Both the position numbers and the translations under genes were made by a program. A stretch of DNA of 64,000 nt from Mangrovimonas spongiae (lineage in GTDB: Bacteria; Bacteroidota; Bacteroidia; Flavobacteriales; Flavobacteriaceae): assembly GCF_003944795.1 (NCBI RefSeq), contig NZ_RWBG01000002.1, positions 186,001-250,000 of the forward strand, given 5' to 3'. This document shows, in pieces, positions 51,965 to 60,612 of this stretch. Positions within the stretch are counted from its first letter, which is position 1, and the number at the start of each line of letters is the position of its first letter. The notes beneath the pieces were generated by a model. The model saw only the letters and a program-made list of their open reading frames with translations. It searched no databases and was not told the origin of the DNA.

Positions 51965-52807
51965 CTATACTTTTGATGGAATAACCAAAAAAGGAATGTT
52001 TAAGTGAAAGCCTATTTGATTAATTTTTGATTTAAAAAATATGTTTTCAAAAAAAGAATGTTTGTTGTTTAACATGACTAGTAAATTTATACGTGATTTT
52101 AATTGAAAATCTGAAATAGCGCTAGCCACACTTTTGTTTTTAACCTCATGAAAAAGATGGGCTACAGATGTAAAAAACGCTTCCAACTTCTTTCGATTTT
52201 GTTCCTGATACTCGGTTAAATCTTCCCCATAGCTTACGTGCAAAATATTAACTCTAGCACCATACATAGTTGCGATATCGATTATAGATTTTATATGGCT
52301 TTCTTTAAAAGCAACATCGTAATCTGATGGAAATAATATTTCATGAGGCTCTTCATAAGAAAAATCGCTTGGTATAGCCAATACGGGGCATTTTGCATTG
52401 TTTAAAACATGTACGGTATTAGAGCCAAACAAAACGCCTTTAACACCAGATGCGCCTTTTGTTCCCATAGCAACCATATCTATAGCGTTGCCCTTGTATA
52501 GCGATTCGATTTCTAGAGTTAATGTATTAAAAGCTGAAGATGTTAAAAATGTATGTTTAGGATTGTTAAACTTACCTTTTATTCTTTCAACCAAAGCTTT
52601 TAGCTGCATTTCTGAAGTGTTTTTCATGGCATCGGCTAAACCAAATTGCGCAGCACCAACACTCTCGTAATCATATTGCAAAATAACTGGTGTATACGTA
52701 TGCAATAAATGAAATGTGCATGTATCGTTCTTGAAAAGCTGTAGTGTATATACTATGGCATTCCATGAGTTCTCCGAAAAATCTGTTGGTAAGAGTATTG
52801 TTTTCAT
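51965..52807 (-). CDS. Universal stress protein, tandem UspA domains
   Basis: This 280-aa protein has two Usp domains (about 1-145 and 146-280). The first keeps the ATP-binding pattern GTKGASGVKGVLFGSNT near residue 111 with CPVLAIP after it; the second is degenerate and lacks the glycine loop. Probably an ATP-binding cytoplasmic stress factor. It is 15 bp downstream of another universal stress gene and in its transcript. Confidence 0.92.
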   Translation of the reverse strand: MKTILLPTDFSENSWNAIVYTLQLFKNDTCTFHLLHTYTPVILQYDYESVGAAQFGLADAMKNTSEMQLKALVERIKGKFNNPKHTFLTSSAFNTLTLEIESLYKGNAIDMVAMGTKGASGVKGVLFGSNTVHVLNNAKCPVLAIPSDFSYEEPHEILFPSDYDVAFKESHIKSIIDIATMYGARVNILHVSYGEDLTEYQEQNRKKLEAFFTSVAHLFHEVKNKSVASAISDFQLKSRINLLVMLNNKHSFFENIFFKSKINQIGFHLNIPFLVIPSKV

Positions 52808-52822
52808 GGCTTTATTTTTTAA

Positions 52823-53671
52823 TCAATAACGTCGAATGTTTTGTAATGCTAAAAAAGGAATTTTTATTTGTAGACTTATTTCATCTATAGTAGATTTAAA
52901 GAGTATCTTTTCTAGAAACGAATGCCTTGTATTAACCATAACTAACATATCTATAGCTTCGTTTTCTACATAGTCGTATATAGCTTTTATGATATTTTTG
53001 CTTTCAATCGTTTTAAAGTTAATAGGGCTTCGACATAATTCTTCTTTTATAAAATTTTGATTGTCTTCTTGCCTAATGGAAAGTTTACGTGTTTTTGATA
53101 TGTATAACATATCTATTATAGAGCGATATGGAGATGCTAATTCGCATAATAATTTTAATTCTCTTCTTTTGTATGGAATTAAATAATTGGTGGGAAATAA
53201 AATATGTTTGGGTTGCGTGTAGGTATAATTTTCGGGTATAGCTAGTACAGGACACTGTACATATTTTAACACCTGTAAAGTATGACTTCCAAAGGTTAAA
53301 CGCCTATCATTAGTCTCTCCTCGTGTTCCCATTACAATAACATCTATATTTTCTTTATCTACAATAGCATCCACCTCATCTACAAGCATACCATTAACCG
53401 AAATGATATGATAAGAATGCCTAGGATTTGGCGATACATCATGAAGCTGCTTTAAGGTATCTTCCAATTTGGCTTGAGACTCGTTACTTACCATGTTTGT
53501 TATTTCGTCTAACACGTTTCTATTTACTAGAGAACTACTGTTATAAATGTCGTCTTGATATGCATGCATAATAAACACTTTACTTATATCGTATTTAAAC
53601 AACTCTACAGCATATTTTATAGCATTCATGGCGTTGCTGGAAAAATCTGTTGGAATCAATATTTTTCTCAT
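52823..53671 (-). CDS. Universal stress protein, tandem UspA domains
   Basis: This 282-aa protein starts MRKILIPTDFSSNAMNAIKYA, the standard Usp strand-loop-helix. The first domain has the motif GTRGETNDRRLTFGSHT near residue 114; the second domain is degenerate. It leads a minus-strand run of up to six genes (usp, usp, eRF1-like, ATP-cone nuclease, beta-CASP nuclease, helical protein). The FNR-like site S2 and a TATTTTTA element lie upstream. Confidence 0.92.
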   Translation of the reverse strand: MRKILIPTDFSSNAMNAIKYAVELFKYDISKVFIMHAYQDDIYNSSSLVNRNVLDEITNMVSNESQAKLEDTLKQLHDVSPNPRHSYHIISVNGMLVDEVDAIVDKENIDVIVMGTRGETNDRRLTFGSHTLQVLKYVQCPVLAIPENYTYTQPKHILFPTNYLIPYKRRELKLLCELASPYRSIIDMLYISKTRKLSIRQEDNQNFIKEELCRSPINFKTIESKNIIKAIYDYVENEAIDMLVMVNTRHSFLEKILFKSTIDEISLQIKIPFLALQNIRRY

Positions 53672-53704
53672 TAGAATTACCTTTTAATAGTTTGATTAAC
53701 AGTT

Positions 53705-53748
53705 TAAAAATACAACCTAAAAAGAAGGAAAACCATGACATATATCAG
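53705..53748 (-). promoter_or_regulatory. FNR-like site S2 and -7 element, usp operon
   Basis: ATGACATATATCAG (53735-53748) and TATTTTTA on the minus strand (53705-53712), 33 bp between centres. Confidence 0.7.
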
Positions 53749-53805
53749 ATTATAACGTTTAGTTAGTTCTACACAAATACGTGTTACATCTTCTTGTTTT
53801 TAAAA

Positions 53806-53837
53806 CAAAAAAAAACGGGAAGCTTTAACTTCCCGTT
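53806..53837 (-). terminator. Intrinsic terminator (second of two)
   Basis: Stem ACGGGAAG / CTTCCCGT with a 6-nt loop; the U-tract is on the minus strand. Its sequence resembles the terminator at 53939-53973. Confidence 0.8.
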
Positions 53838-53938
53838 CCAGAAGATTTTAAATTGTTAAAGAACCGTAGTGCTATAACATTTAAACATCTTCATGACCTC
53901 CCTAATTACCGCAATTGGCAACTAAGGCTTGTTTTTTT

Positions 53939-53973
53939 TAAAAGAAACAGGAAGTTTTAACTTCCTGTTTCTC
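53939..53973 (-). terminator. Intrinsic terminator of the predicted small RNA
   Basis: Perfect 12-bp stem AGAAACAGGAAG / CTTCCTGTTTCT, 6-nt loop, minus-strand U-tract. Confidence 0.88.
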
Positions 53974-54151
53974 AACAAAAGTTTAATGTTGTTATCTAAA
54001 TCGCTTTTTAAAACAGCTTTATAACTAAAACTATTAATAAAAAAATAGCAAAGTAAATAACAAGTTTAAACTCTAAATACGACCTATAAATTTTACAAGT
54101 TATAAATCTATATTTGTTTAAGTTTATCTGTAATTCAAGGAACGTTTTAAC
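53943..54151 (-). ncRNA. Predicted ~205-nt small RNA under the FNR-like regulator
   Basis: The 552-bp stretch 53672-54223 has no protein gene. It holds promoter S3 at 54157-54200 pointing leftward, and the strong terminator 53939-53973 ends the transcript. Between them the minus strand has no ATG at all. Initiation is predicted near 54151 from the -7 element. The upstream gene (usp, 54224) could also be terminated by this hairpin, but that does not explain an activator site placed after that gene. Start site and existence of the RNA are inferred. Confidence 0.55.
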
Positions 54152-54156
54152 AGTTA

Positions 54157-54200
54157 CTAAAGTACGATAATTAATTTACTTACAACATGATATATATCAG
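54157..54200 (-). promoter_or_regulatory. FNR-like site S3 and -7 element, orphan promoter
   Basis: ATGATATATATCAG (54187-54200) and TACTTTAG on the minus strand (54157-54164), 33 bp between centres. No coding sequence follows. Confidence 0.65.
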
Positions 54201-54223
54201 TTAAGGTATTTTTTGCTCTATAA

Positions 54224-55069
54224 TTATTCGTGTATTACATAAAAAGGTAATTTGGTATGATAGCTTATTTTTGTTGTATTATTATGAAATAATATTTGTT
54301 GAAAGTAATTTAGGTTTTTAGCGACCATAACCATCATATCTATCTGTTTTGTTTCAATAAAAGATTGTATCTCGTCTTCTATATTATTACTAGTGTTTAA
54401 AAAGTGGTAACTTCGATTAACAGTGTCGAAATAATCTTCTAAAAGATCTTTACATGCTTTTTGACCAATATTTAATTGTGCTTCGTTTTGCCCAATATGA
54501 AGCAGTCTTAAATTGGCATTTTTAGTTTTTAAAATCTCAGCTATAGGTTGCAATATTCTTATATCACTAGATAAAGCAAAATCTGTGGGAAATGCTAATT
54601 CCTTTATGTTTAAATAAGTAGCTTTTTCTGGCACCACCAAGGTAGTACATTGTACTTTAGTTATAATACTGCCTGTATGACTCCCCACAATATAGTCTCG
54701 TAAATTAGAGACGCCTTGTGTACCCATAAGTATGAGGTCTATATTTTTTTCAGAAACATGTTGTCGTACAGAGGCTACAAAAAAGCCATAATCGGCAAGG
54801 GTATAAAATTTATGTTTGGTATTCTGTGGCCTTTCTTTTGCTATTCGTTTTAAAACGTTTCTTAACTGCTTTTTTACTGGTTTAATATAGAAACTTTCTA
54901 TTGTCTCGTTATGAGGCTTAGTATTTGTTTCACCTTGGTTTGAAGTGTTTACGGTAGTAACATGAAGTAAGTAAAAATTACATTCGTTATTTACAAAAAA
55001 GTCTAACCCAAACGTCAAGGCATTCCATGAGTTCTCTGAAAAATCTGTTAGAAATAGAATATTTTTCAT
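54224..55069 (-). CDS. Universal stress protein, tandem UspA domains
   Basis: This 281-aa protein starts MKNILFLTDFSENSWNAL. The first Usp domain carries GTQGVSNLRDYIVGSHTGS near residue 115; the second is degenerate. The frame opens seven codons upstream at 55090, but the -7 element TAGATTTG at 55092-55099 predicts initiation near 55086, inside that extension, so the Met at 55067-55069 is chosen. It is regulated by site S4. Confidence 0.9.
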   Translation of the reverse strand: MKNILFLTDFSENSWNALTFGLDFFVNNECNFYLLHVTTVNTSNQGETNTKPHNETIESFYIKPVKKQLRNVLKRIAKERPQNTKHKFYTLADYGFFVASVRQHVSEKNIDLILMGTQGVSNLRDYIVGSHTGSIITKVQCTTLVVPEKATYLNIKELAFPTDFALSSDIRILQPIAEILKTKNANLRLLHIGQNEAQLNIGQKACKDLLEDYFDTVNRSYHFLNTSNNIEDEIQSFIETKQIDMMVMVAKNLNYFQQILFHNNTTKISYHTKLPFYVIHE

Positions 55070-55091
55070 GTAAAAATTCTCTTTACACAAA

Positions 55092-55135
55092 CAAATCTAC
55101 ATCTAACTAAAGTTTCAGAACATGATATTAGTCAT
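55092..55135 (-). promoter_or_regulatory. FNR-like site S4 and -7 element, usp
   Basis: ATGATATTAGTCAT (55122-55135) and TAGATTTG on the minus strand (55092-55099, perfect TAnnTTTG), 33 bp between centres. Confidence 0.78.
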
Positions 55136-55158
55136 ACCCTCTTTATCAATAAGAAAAA

Positions 55159-56202
55159 TTAGTACATATATTGCAGTTTTTGAAGATCTAGAATTTTAAT
55201 ATTTCTACCTTCTATTTCTATAATGCCTTCTTTTTTAAATTTTGACATAGTTCTAATTAATGTTTCGGTTGCAATACCTGCTACACTTGCTAAATCGCTT
55301 CGCGAAATACTTATAGGATCTTCTGGTTTAGCATTTAGTTTTTCAGCAAATTTTAAAATGGTGGTTGCTGTTTTTTTATGTACAGAACTGTAGGCCATTT
55401 GTAACAATTGTTCTTTTACACCTTTTAAATCGTCTGTTAATAATTGGATAAGCGCTAAGGTAACTTCATGGTTTTGTGTTAAAACATTTTTAAGGTCGTT
55501 TATAGAAATGCCTACCATTTCTAGATCTTTAACTGCTGTTGCTGTTTCTTGATAAGGTATGTTTTGGGTAAAAGATGTATAACCAAATAAATCGTCTTCT
55601 TTATATAAGGCCGTCGTTAGCTCTTTACCTTGTATATCTATTTTATGGCATTTTACAACGTCTTTTGTTATAAGGTATATAAAGTTAGAGTGATTTCCTT
55701 CTCTGTAAACAACATCGTCTTTTTTATACTTAAAAATGGTTCCGTTATCGTCTAAGAAGTTTTTTAAATCGTTTAAATCCCTTATGTCATCTGTATTAGC
55801 TTGTTTATGTATTTCATGCTCTTCTTTTAGGATAGCAGATTTAGCTATACGACTTTTAATGGTATTAATAAGCTCGTTCTCTTCAAAAGGTTTTGTTAGG
55901 TAGTCGTCGGCTCCTATATTCATGCCTTTTCTTACATCTTGCCGTTCTGTTTTTGCCGACAGAAAGATAAATGGTATATATTTCGTTGTGTTATGTTTTG
56001 TTAGTTCTTGTAATACATCATAACCATCCATTTCTGGCATAAGAATATCACAAACAATAACATCTGGCAGATGTGTTATGGCTTTTTCTAAACCTATTTT
56101 CCCATTGGGCGCTACAATTACGTTATAGTTTGAAAGCTCTAATAATTCTGATGTATTTTCTCTTAAAATTGCATCGTCTTCTATTAACAATACCGTTTTC
56201 AT
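55159..56202 (-). CDS. Response regulator fused to a Crp/Fnr-type effector and HTH
   Basis: This 347-aa protein has three parts: a REC domain (residues 1-120, phospho-acceptor Asp52 in DVIVCDILMPEMDG, Lys in FLSAKTER), a cyclic-nucleotide-binding-like domain (about 150-265) and a Crp-type winged HTH (about 280-340). The recognition helix IATETLIRTMSKF keeps the Glu and Arg of FNR, which read TGA/TCA half-sites. It overlaps the histidine kinase gene by 4 bp. It is the best candidate to bind sites S1-S6. A REC-FixK-like fusion joins what FixJ and FixK do separately. Confidence 0.9.
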   Translation of the reverse strand: MKTVLLIEDDAILRENTSELLELSNYNVIVAPNGKIGLEKAITHLPDVIVCDILMPEMDGYDVLQELTKHNTTKYIPFIFLSAKTERQDVRKGMNIGADDYLTKPFEENELINTIKSRIAKSAILKEEHEIHKQANTDDIRDLNDLKNFLDDNGTIFKYKKDDVVYREGNHSNFIYLITKDVVKCHKIDIQGKELTTALYKEDDLFGYTSFTQNIPYQETATAVKDLEMVGISINDLKNVLTQNHEVTLALIQLLTDDLKGVKEQLLQMAYSSVHKKTATTILKFAEKLNAKPEDPISISRSDLASVAGIATETLIRTMSKFKKEGIIEIEGRNIKILDLQKLQYMY

Positions 56203-57422
56203 AACTGTATATTATTTGGCAATTCAATGGTAAAAACAGTTCCTTTGTGCTCTACACTATCAAAGTATATTTTACCTTTTAAATTTTTCATATGATCTTT
56301 AACAATATTAAGTCCAATGCCTGTTCCTTGTGTTAACAAAGCGTTTTCAGCTCTAAAATAACGGTTAAATATATTCTTCTGATCTTTTTCTGGAATGCCA
56401 ATGCCATTGTCTTTTACTTTAAATACTGTTTTTTGCTTATCTTGTGTGATAGCAATATCTATTTCTGTATGTTCTGAAGAATACTTTATGGCATTATGTA
56501 CCAAATTAGACAAGGCCAGTTCTAGTATTTTTTCATCTTGATGTAAAGAAAAAGTATCTATAGCTTCTGGGTAATTAATTTTTTGCCCTTCTTTTAATAA
56601 CATATTGGCATTATAAACCACCTCGTTTACAACTTTACTTAATTTAAAAGTGGTTGGCGTGTATTTAAGTTTACCTTTTTCTAACTTTTCTAACGTTAAA
56701 AAGTCGTTTAAGATATTATTGAGATAATGTACTTTATCTGATATGGTTTTGATATGCTTATTGCGCTTTTCTTGTTGATCGGTTAGTTGGTATTTACTTA
56801 ATAACATGGTAGAGGTTAAGATACCTGTTAAAGGGGTTTTGAACTCATGCGACACCAAAGATAAAAATTTGGTTTTCAAGTCATTAAGCTCCTTTTCTTT
56901 TTTAAGCGCTAACTTAGCTTTAGCCTCAGCTTTAATACGTTTTTCATTCTCTGCCTGCAGTTCAAGAATCATATTATTTAACTCCTGCGTTCTTTTTAAA
57001 ACCTTGTCCTCTAAGTTTTCATTTAAGGTTTTAATTTTTTGTTCTTGCTCTTTACGCATCGAAATATCGATAACCAAAGCCATAACATATTTTTTTCCAT
57101 AAATGGTAAAAGGATTTAACCCCGCTTCCATAGGAAATATATCACCGTTTTTACAAGCGCCATAAATATCTCTTCCCTGCCCCATTTGACGGCGTTCTTG
57201 CTGTTTCATAAAACCATCAAAATGAGATTTGTGGTCTTTATGATATTGATTAGGAATTAAAATATTAAGGGGTTGTTTTAGCAGCTCTTCTTTACTGTAG
57301 CCAAACATTTTTTCTGTGGCATCGTTAACTTCAACTATATGTTGACGGTCATCAACGATGATAACACCTTCTGAAATAGATTCCAAAAGGATTTTAAAGA
57401 TGTCTTGATCTTTTTGAAGCAT
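56199..57422 (-). CDS. PAS-domain sensor histidine kinase, FixL-like
   Basis: This 407-aa kinase has one PAS domain (10-125), a long coiled coil (125-185), HisKA with SHEFKTPLTG (His192) and HATPase_c with N-box NLVHNAIKYS, KDNGIGIP and GTGIGLNIV. There is no membrane helix, so it is a cytoplasmic sensor. The PAS stretch from Pro57 to Arg84 aligns gap-free with FixL, placing His64 at the proximal haem His (FixL His200) and Arg84 at the O2-contact Arg (Arg220). Non-haem PAS domains can share this His, so haem binding is a hypothesis. It is cotranscribed with the REC-Crp regulator. Confidence 0.9.
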   Translation of the reverse strand: MLQKDQDIFKILLESISEGVIIVDDRQHIVEVNDATEKMFGYSKEELLKQPLNILIPNQYHKDHKSHFDGFMKQQERRQMGQGRDIYGACKNGDIFPMEAGLNPFTIYGKKYVMALVIDISMRKEQEQKIKTLNENLEDKVLKRTQELNNMILELQAENEKRIKAEAKAKLALKKEKELNDLKTKFLSLVSHEFKTPLTGILTSTMLLSKYQLTDQQEKRNKHIKTISDKVHYLNNILNDFLTLEKLEKGKLKYTPTTFKLSKVVNEVVYNANMLLKEGQKINYPEAIDTFSLHQDEKILELALSNLVHNAIKYSSEHTEIDIAITQDKQKTVFKVKDNGIGIPEKDQKNIFNRYFRAENALLTQGTGIGLNIVKDHMKNLKGKIYFDSVEHKGTVFTIELPNNIQL

Positions 57423-57516
57423 GTTGGGTTAATAAATATGCGTTTTTAAATTTACTTAAAATCCTTAAGAAAAGCAACCGCATAAAAACAAAGCACTAAA
57501 CATTTATGCTTTGTAA

Positions 57517-57560
57517 ATGATTTTTATCATACTCTACATCTCTTTTAAGTAGTAAATTCG
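57517..57560 (+). promoter_or_regulatory. FNR-like site S5 and -7 element
   Basis: ATGATTTTTATCAT (57517-57530) and TAAATTCG (57553-57560), 33 bp between centres. It drives the rightward gene at 57577 and lies 95 bp upstream of the divergent kinase gene. Confidence 0.72.
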
Positions 57561-57576
57561 TATAAACGCCTAAAAC

Positions 57577-57993
57577 ATGAAATCAGAAAAAACAATGAGT
57601 CTACGGTTTTACCAAAATTTAGGAAAACTATTTTATGCCGTTGCTGCAGTAGATAAAACTGTTCGTGAACAGGAAATTAATGAACTTAAAAAGCTTGTAA
57701 AAAAAGAATGGCTTTCTGTTGATGATTTAGAAGATGAATTTGGCACCGATGCCGCTTACCAAATTGCCATAGTTTTTGATTGGCTGATTAATAATGAACA
57801 TCCAAATAGTGCAACATATTACAACGATTTTATTTCCTATAAACAAGAACAAGAACACCTTTTTACTAAAAAAGTAAAACAATTAATCTTTAAAACAGCA
57901 CAGGCAATAGCCGAGAGTTTTTCGGGTAAAAACAAATCGGAATTAATGCTACTAGCAAAACTGAGTATGGATTTAAATATTAAAAAATCATGA
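57577..57993 (+). CDS. Hypothetical TerB-like helical protein
   Basis: This 138-aa helical protein begins with a stretch like TerB-type domains (FYQNLGKLFYAVAAVDKTVREQEINEL) that continues through DDLEDEFGTDAAYQIAIVFDWL. Function unknown. Its promoter S5 gives a leader of about 11 nt to the ATG at 57577; Met7 is an alternative. It overlaps the DUF302 gene by 4 bp. Confidence 0.7.
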   Translation: MKSEKTMSLRFYQNLGKLFYAVAAVDKTVREQEINELKKLVKKEWLSVDDLEDEFGTDAAYQIAIVFDWLINNEHPNSATYYNDFISYKQEQEHLFTKKVKQLIFKTAQAIAESFSGKNKSELMLLAKLSMDLNIKKS

Positions 57994-58385
57994 GTTATTA
58001 TTTTAACACTATTGTAAAGGGCGATTTTAATGCTGTAATCGATAAAACAACAGCTTTACTACAAGAACAAGGGTTTGGTGTTCTTACAGAAATTGATATC
58101 CAACAAACATTAAAGAAAAAGTTAGACGTCAATTTTAACAAATACAAAATTCTTGGTGCTTGTAACCCAACTTTTGCTTACAAAGCTCTCCAAGCAGAAA
58201 GCAAAATTGGCACCCTACTACCCTGCAATGTTATTATTCAGGAACTTGACAACAATTCTATTGAAGTTGCTGCTGTTAACCCTATAGTATCTATGCAATC
58301 TGTTAAAAACAAAGCTCTTGAACTTATTGCCGAAAGTGTTTCTAATAAACTACAAGCTGTTATAAAAGGATTGGAAAGTGACTAG
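57990..58385 (+). CDS. DUF302 family protein
   Basis: This 131-aa protein fits DUF302: an alpha/beta fold with EQGFGVLTEIDIQQTLKKKL near residue 28, ILGACNPTFAYKAL near 56 and the LLPCNVIIQEL segment near 78. DUF302 members often sit in redox or stress clusters; activity unknown. It overlaps the TerB-like gene by 4 bp and shares its S5 promoter. Confidence 0.88.
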   Translation: MSYYFNTIVKGDFNAVIDKTTALLQEQGFGVLTEIDIQQTLKKKLDVNFNKYKILGACNPTFAYKALQAESKIGTLLPCNVIIQELDNNSIEVAAVNPIVSMQSVKNKALELIAESVSNKLQAVIKGLESD

Positions 58386-58445
58386 TTTGCGCCTTAAAAG
58401 AAATCGGGCAAAACTAATTTTATATAATAATCTATAAAATAAATA

Positions 58446-59075
58446 ATGATGAAAAATACTGTCATCCTACTTTTAACTACAATACTAAGTACTGCCCCAA
58501 TATATTCACAATCTATCGAAAATATAGATTACATCTCACCTGTTCATGAAAACATGATTGCCATTAAAAAAAATAACCAATGGGCTTTTATAAATACAAA
58601 AGGCGATTTAGTTATTAATTTTAGAACAGATTTGGTTAAAACTAATACAGAGCATGGTAATTATCCTATGTTTAATAGTGAAAGGTGTTTAATTAAAAGT
58701 GCTAAAAATGGCATTACTTATTTTGGCTATATAGACAAATTGGGAAATACCATTATCGAGCCTCAGTTTTTAAATGCGACAACTTTTAAAGACGGGAAAG
58801 CCATTGTTTTAAAACTACAAAAAGAAATCGTAGGACGAAATGATATTTTAGAAAAAAATGTGGTTTATCATAAATATTTTGAAGTTGTAATTACTCCTAA
58901 CGGCAAAGACATACATTATATAAACCCAGACGGTACAAATGTATCTTTAGACAAAGAGTTTTTAAGAAAACCACCCGAAATTAATTCAAAACGCATTTCT
59001 AACACCTTATATGCTATTAAAGGAGAAAACAACAAATGGATTATAACACAAATTGAAAATCAAACAAAAAATTAG
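58446..59075 (+). CDS. Exported WG-repeat-like protein
   Basis: This 209-aa protein has a signal peptide (MMKNTVILLLTTILSTAPIYSQS). It contains two WG-type repeats (NQWAFINTKGDLVINFRT near residue 43 and YFGYIDKLGNTIIEPQF near 93), found in periplasmic or surface proteins of Bacteroidota. Function unknown. Leader and promoter are not clear; there is no FNR-like site. Confidence 0.72.
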   Translation: MMKNTVILLLTTILSTAPIYSQSIENIDYISPVHENMIAIKKNNQWAFINTKGDLVINFRTDLVKTNTEHGNYPMFNSERCLIKSAKNGITYFGYIDKLGNTIIEPQFLNATTFKDGKAIVLKLQKEIVGRNDILEKNVVYHKYFEVVITPNGKDIHYINPDGTNVSLDKEFLRKPPEINSKRISNTLYAIKGENNKWIITQIENQTKN

Positions 59076-59208
59076 TATTTTTAACTATGTAAGACATTAC
59101 TAGTAAATGTGTTAACAACAAGTAAATAATTTTAATCCTTTTCAAAATTCGAGTTTACAATTATTTTTTAATGCATCTCACGCATTTACAACTATAAAAT
59201 TTAGTGTC

Positions 59209-59421
59209 ATGAAAACATTACAAAACATACAAAATCAAATTGTAAAACTTACTACAAACATAGAAACCAACTATCCAGAACTTTATAGTGTTTTAGATGA
59301 AACACCAGTATCCATTAACTACACCACACAACCAAGAATTAGTATTAAAGCTCTAGAAGATTACCTAGAGAGTTTAAAACAAATATTAAAACAGTATATA
59401 AAAACACATCATAAAAAATAA
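59209..59421 (+). CDS. Small hypothetical protein before cbpA
   Basis: This 70-aa soluble protein has two helical stretches around a [14 protein letters not shown] linker. Its last base is shared with the start codon of the DnaJ-like gene, so translation is coupled. I recognise no family. Possible role with the co-chaperones, by position only. Confidence 0.65.
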   Translation: MKTLQNIQNQIVKLTTNIETNYPELYSVLDETPVSINYTTQPRISIKALEDYLESLKQILKQYIKTHHKK

Positions 59422-60317
59422 TGGCTTTTATAGACTATTATAAAGTTTTAGGAATCTCTAAAAACGCTACCGAAAAAGACATTAAAAATGCCTATCGGAA
59501 ATTAGCTCGTAAATATCATCCAGATTTAAACCCTAACGACAAAGATGCCGAAAAACGTTTTAAAGAAATTAACGAAGCCAATGAAGTTTTAGGCAATCCT
59601 GAAAATCGTAAAAAGTACGATGACTATGGCGAACACTGGAAACATGCAGACGATATAGAGAACGCTAAACAGCAACAACAGTACACACAACAAAACGCTT
59701 ATTCGGATTTTGACAGTCGTACGCAAGGCGATTTTTCAGATTTTTTTGAATCTATGTTTGGTGGGCGTGCTTCTGGAACAAGTGGTAGACAAGTAAAATT
59801 TAGAGGACAAGATTACAATGCCGAATTGCAACTTCAACTAAAAGATGTATTTACTACACATAAACGCACCTTAACCGTTAATAACAAAAATATTCGTATT
59901 ACTATTCCAGCTGGTATTGAAAATGGACAAGTTATAAAAATTAAAGGTCACGGCGGCAAAGGTATAAACGGCGGTCCTAATGGCGATTTATATATCCGTT
60001 TTACGATTATAAATAATACGCGTTTTAAGCGCGACGGCGACAATTTACACGCAACAGTAGATTTAGACTTATACAAAGCTATTTTAGGAGGCGATATAAC
60101 CATAAACACTTTTGATGGGAAAGCAAAACTTAAAATAAAACCCGAAACCCAAAATGGCACAACGGTAAAACTAAAAGGAAAAGGATTCCCAAAATATAAA
60201 AAAGAAGGTGTTTTTGGTAATTTATATGTGACTTACAATATTGTAACACCAAAAAATCTTACCGATAAAGAAAAAGCCTTATTTAAAGAACTTGAAAAAA
60301 TAAGACATCATGGATAA
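59421..60317 (+). CDS. cbpA: CbpA-like DnaJ co-chaperone
   Basis: This 298-aa class II J-protein has a J domain at residues 4-69 with the HPD triad ([14 protein letters not shown]), a Gly/Gln-rich linker, and two C-terminal peptide-binding beta domains (from about 120), with no zinc-finger. It would stimulate DnaK ATPase and deliver unfolded clients. It overlaps the CbpM-like gene by 8 bp, the same pairing as cbpA-cbpM in E. coli. Confidence 0.9.
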   Translation: MAFIDYYKVLGISKNATEKDIKNAYRKLARKYHPDLNPNDKDAEKRFKEINEANEVLGNPENRKKYDDYGEHWKHADDIENAKQQQQYTQQNAYSDFDSRTQGDFSDFFESMFGGRASGTSGRQVKFRGQDYNAELQLQLKDVFTTHKRTLTVNNKNIRITIPAGIENGQVIKIKGHGGKGINGGPNGDLYIRFTIINNTRFKRDGDNLHATVDLDLYKAILGGDITINTFDGKAKLKIKPETQNGTTVKLKGKGFPKYKKEGVFGNLYVTYNIVTPKNLTDKEKALFKELEKIRHHG

Positions 60318-60603
60318 AGCAAACTTAATTTCTGTTAAGAGGTTCTGTACACTTCACCAAGTTCCCGTTACATTTATACATGAATTACATGATTATGAAC
60401 TCATTGAAGTTATAAGTACTAATAACAACACCTATTTAAAAACTACGCAATTATACCATGTAGAAAAAATGATTAGGCTACATTACGATTTAGAAATAAA
60501 CTTTCAAGGTATTGATGCTATTCACAACCTTTTAAAACAAATTGAAGTGTTACAAGATGAAGTACAAACTCTTAAAAACAAACTACATCGCTTTGAGGAT
60601 TAG
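60310..60603 (+). CDS. cbpM: CbpM-like chaperone modulator
   Basis: This 97-aa MerR-like helical protein matches CbpM (YccD): [21 protein letters not shown] near residue 9 and [19 protein letters not shown] near 50, with a C-terminal coiled coil. CbpM binds the J domain of CbpA and blocks it from working with DnaK. It overlaps cbpA by 8 bp. Confidence 0.85.
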   Translation: MDKANLISVKRFCTLHQVPVTFIHELHDYELIEVISTNNNTYLKTTQLYHVEKMIRLHYDLEINFQGIDAIHNLLKQIEVLQDEVQTLKNKLHRFED

Positions 60604-60612
60604 TTATGCTAA

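Noticed and set aside
59150-59205. A seventh FNR-like site before the cbpA unit
   Set aside because: The nearest inverted repeat (ATGCATCTCACGCAT) lacks TGA/TCA half-sites and the spacing rule fails.
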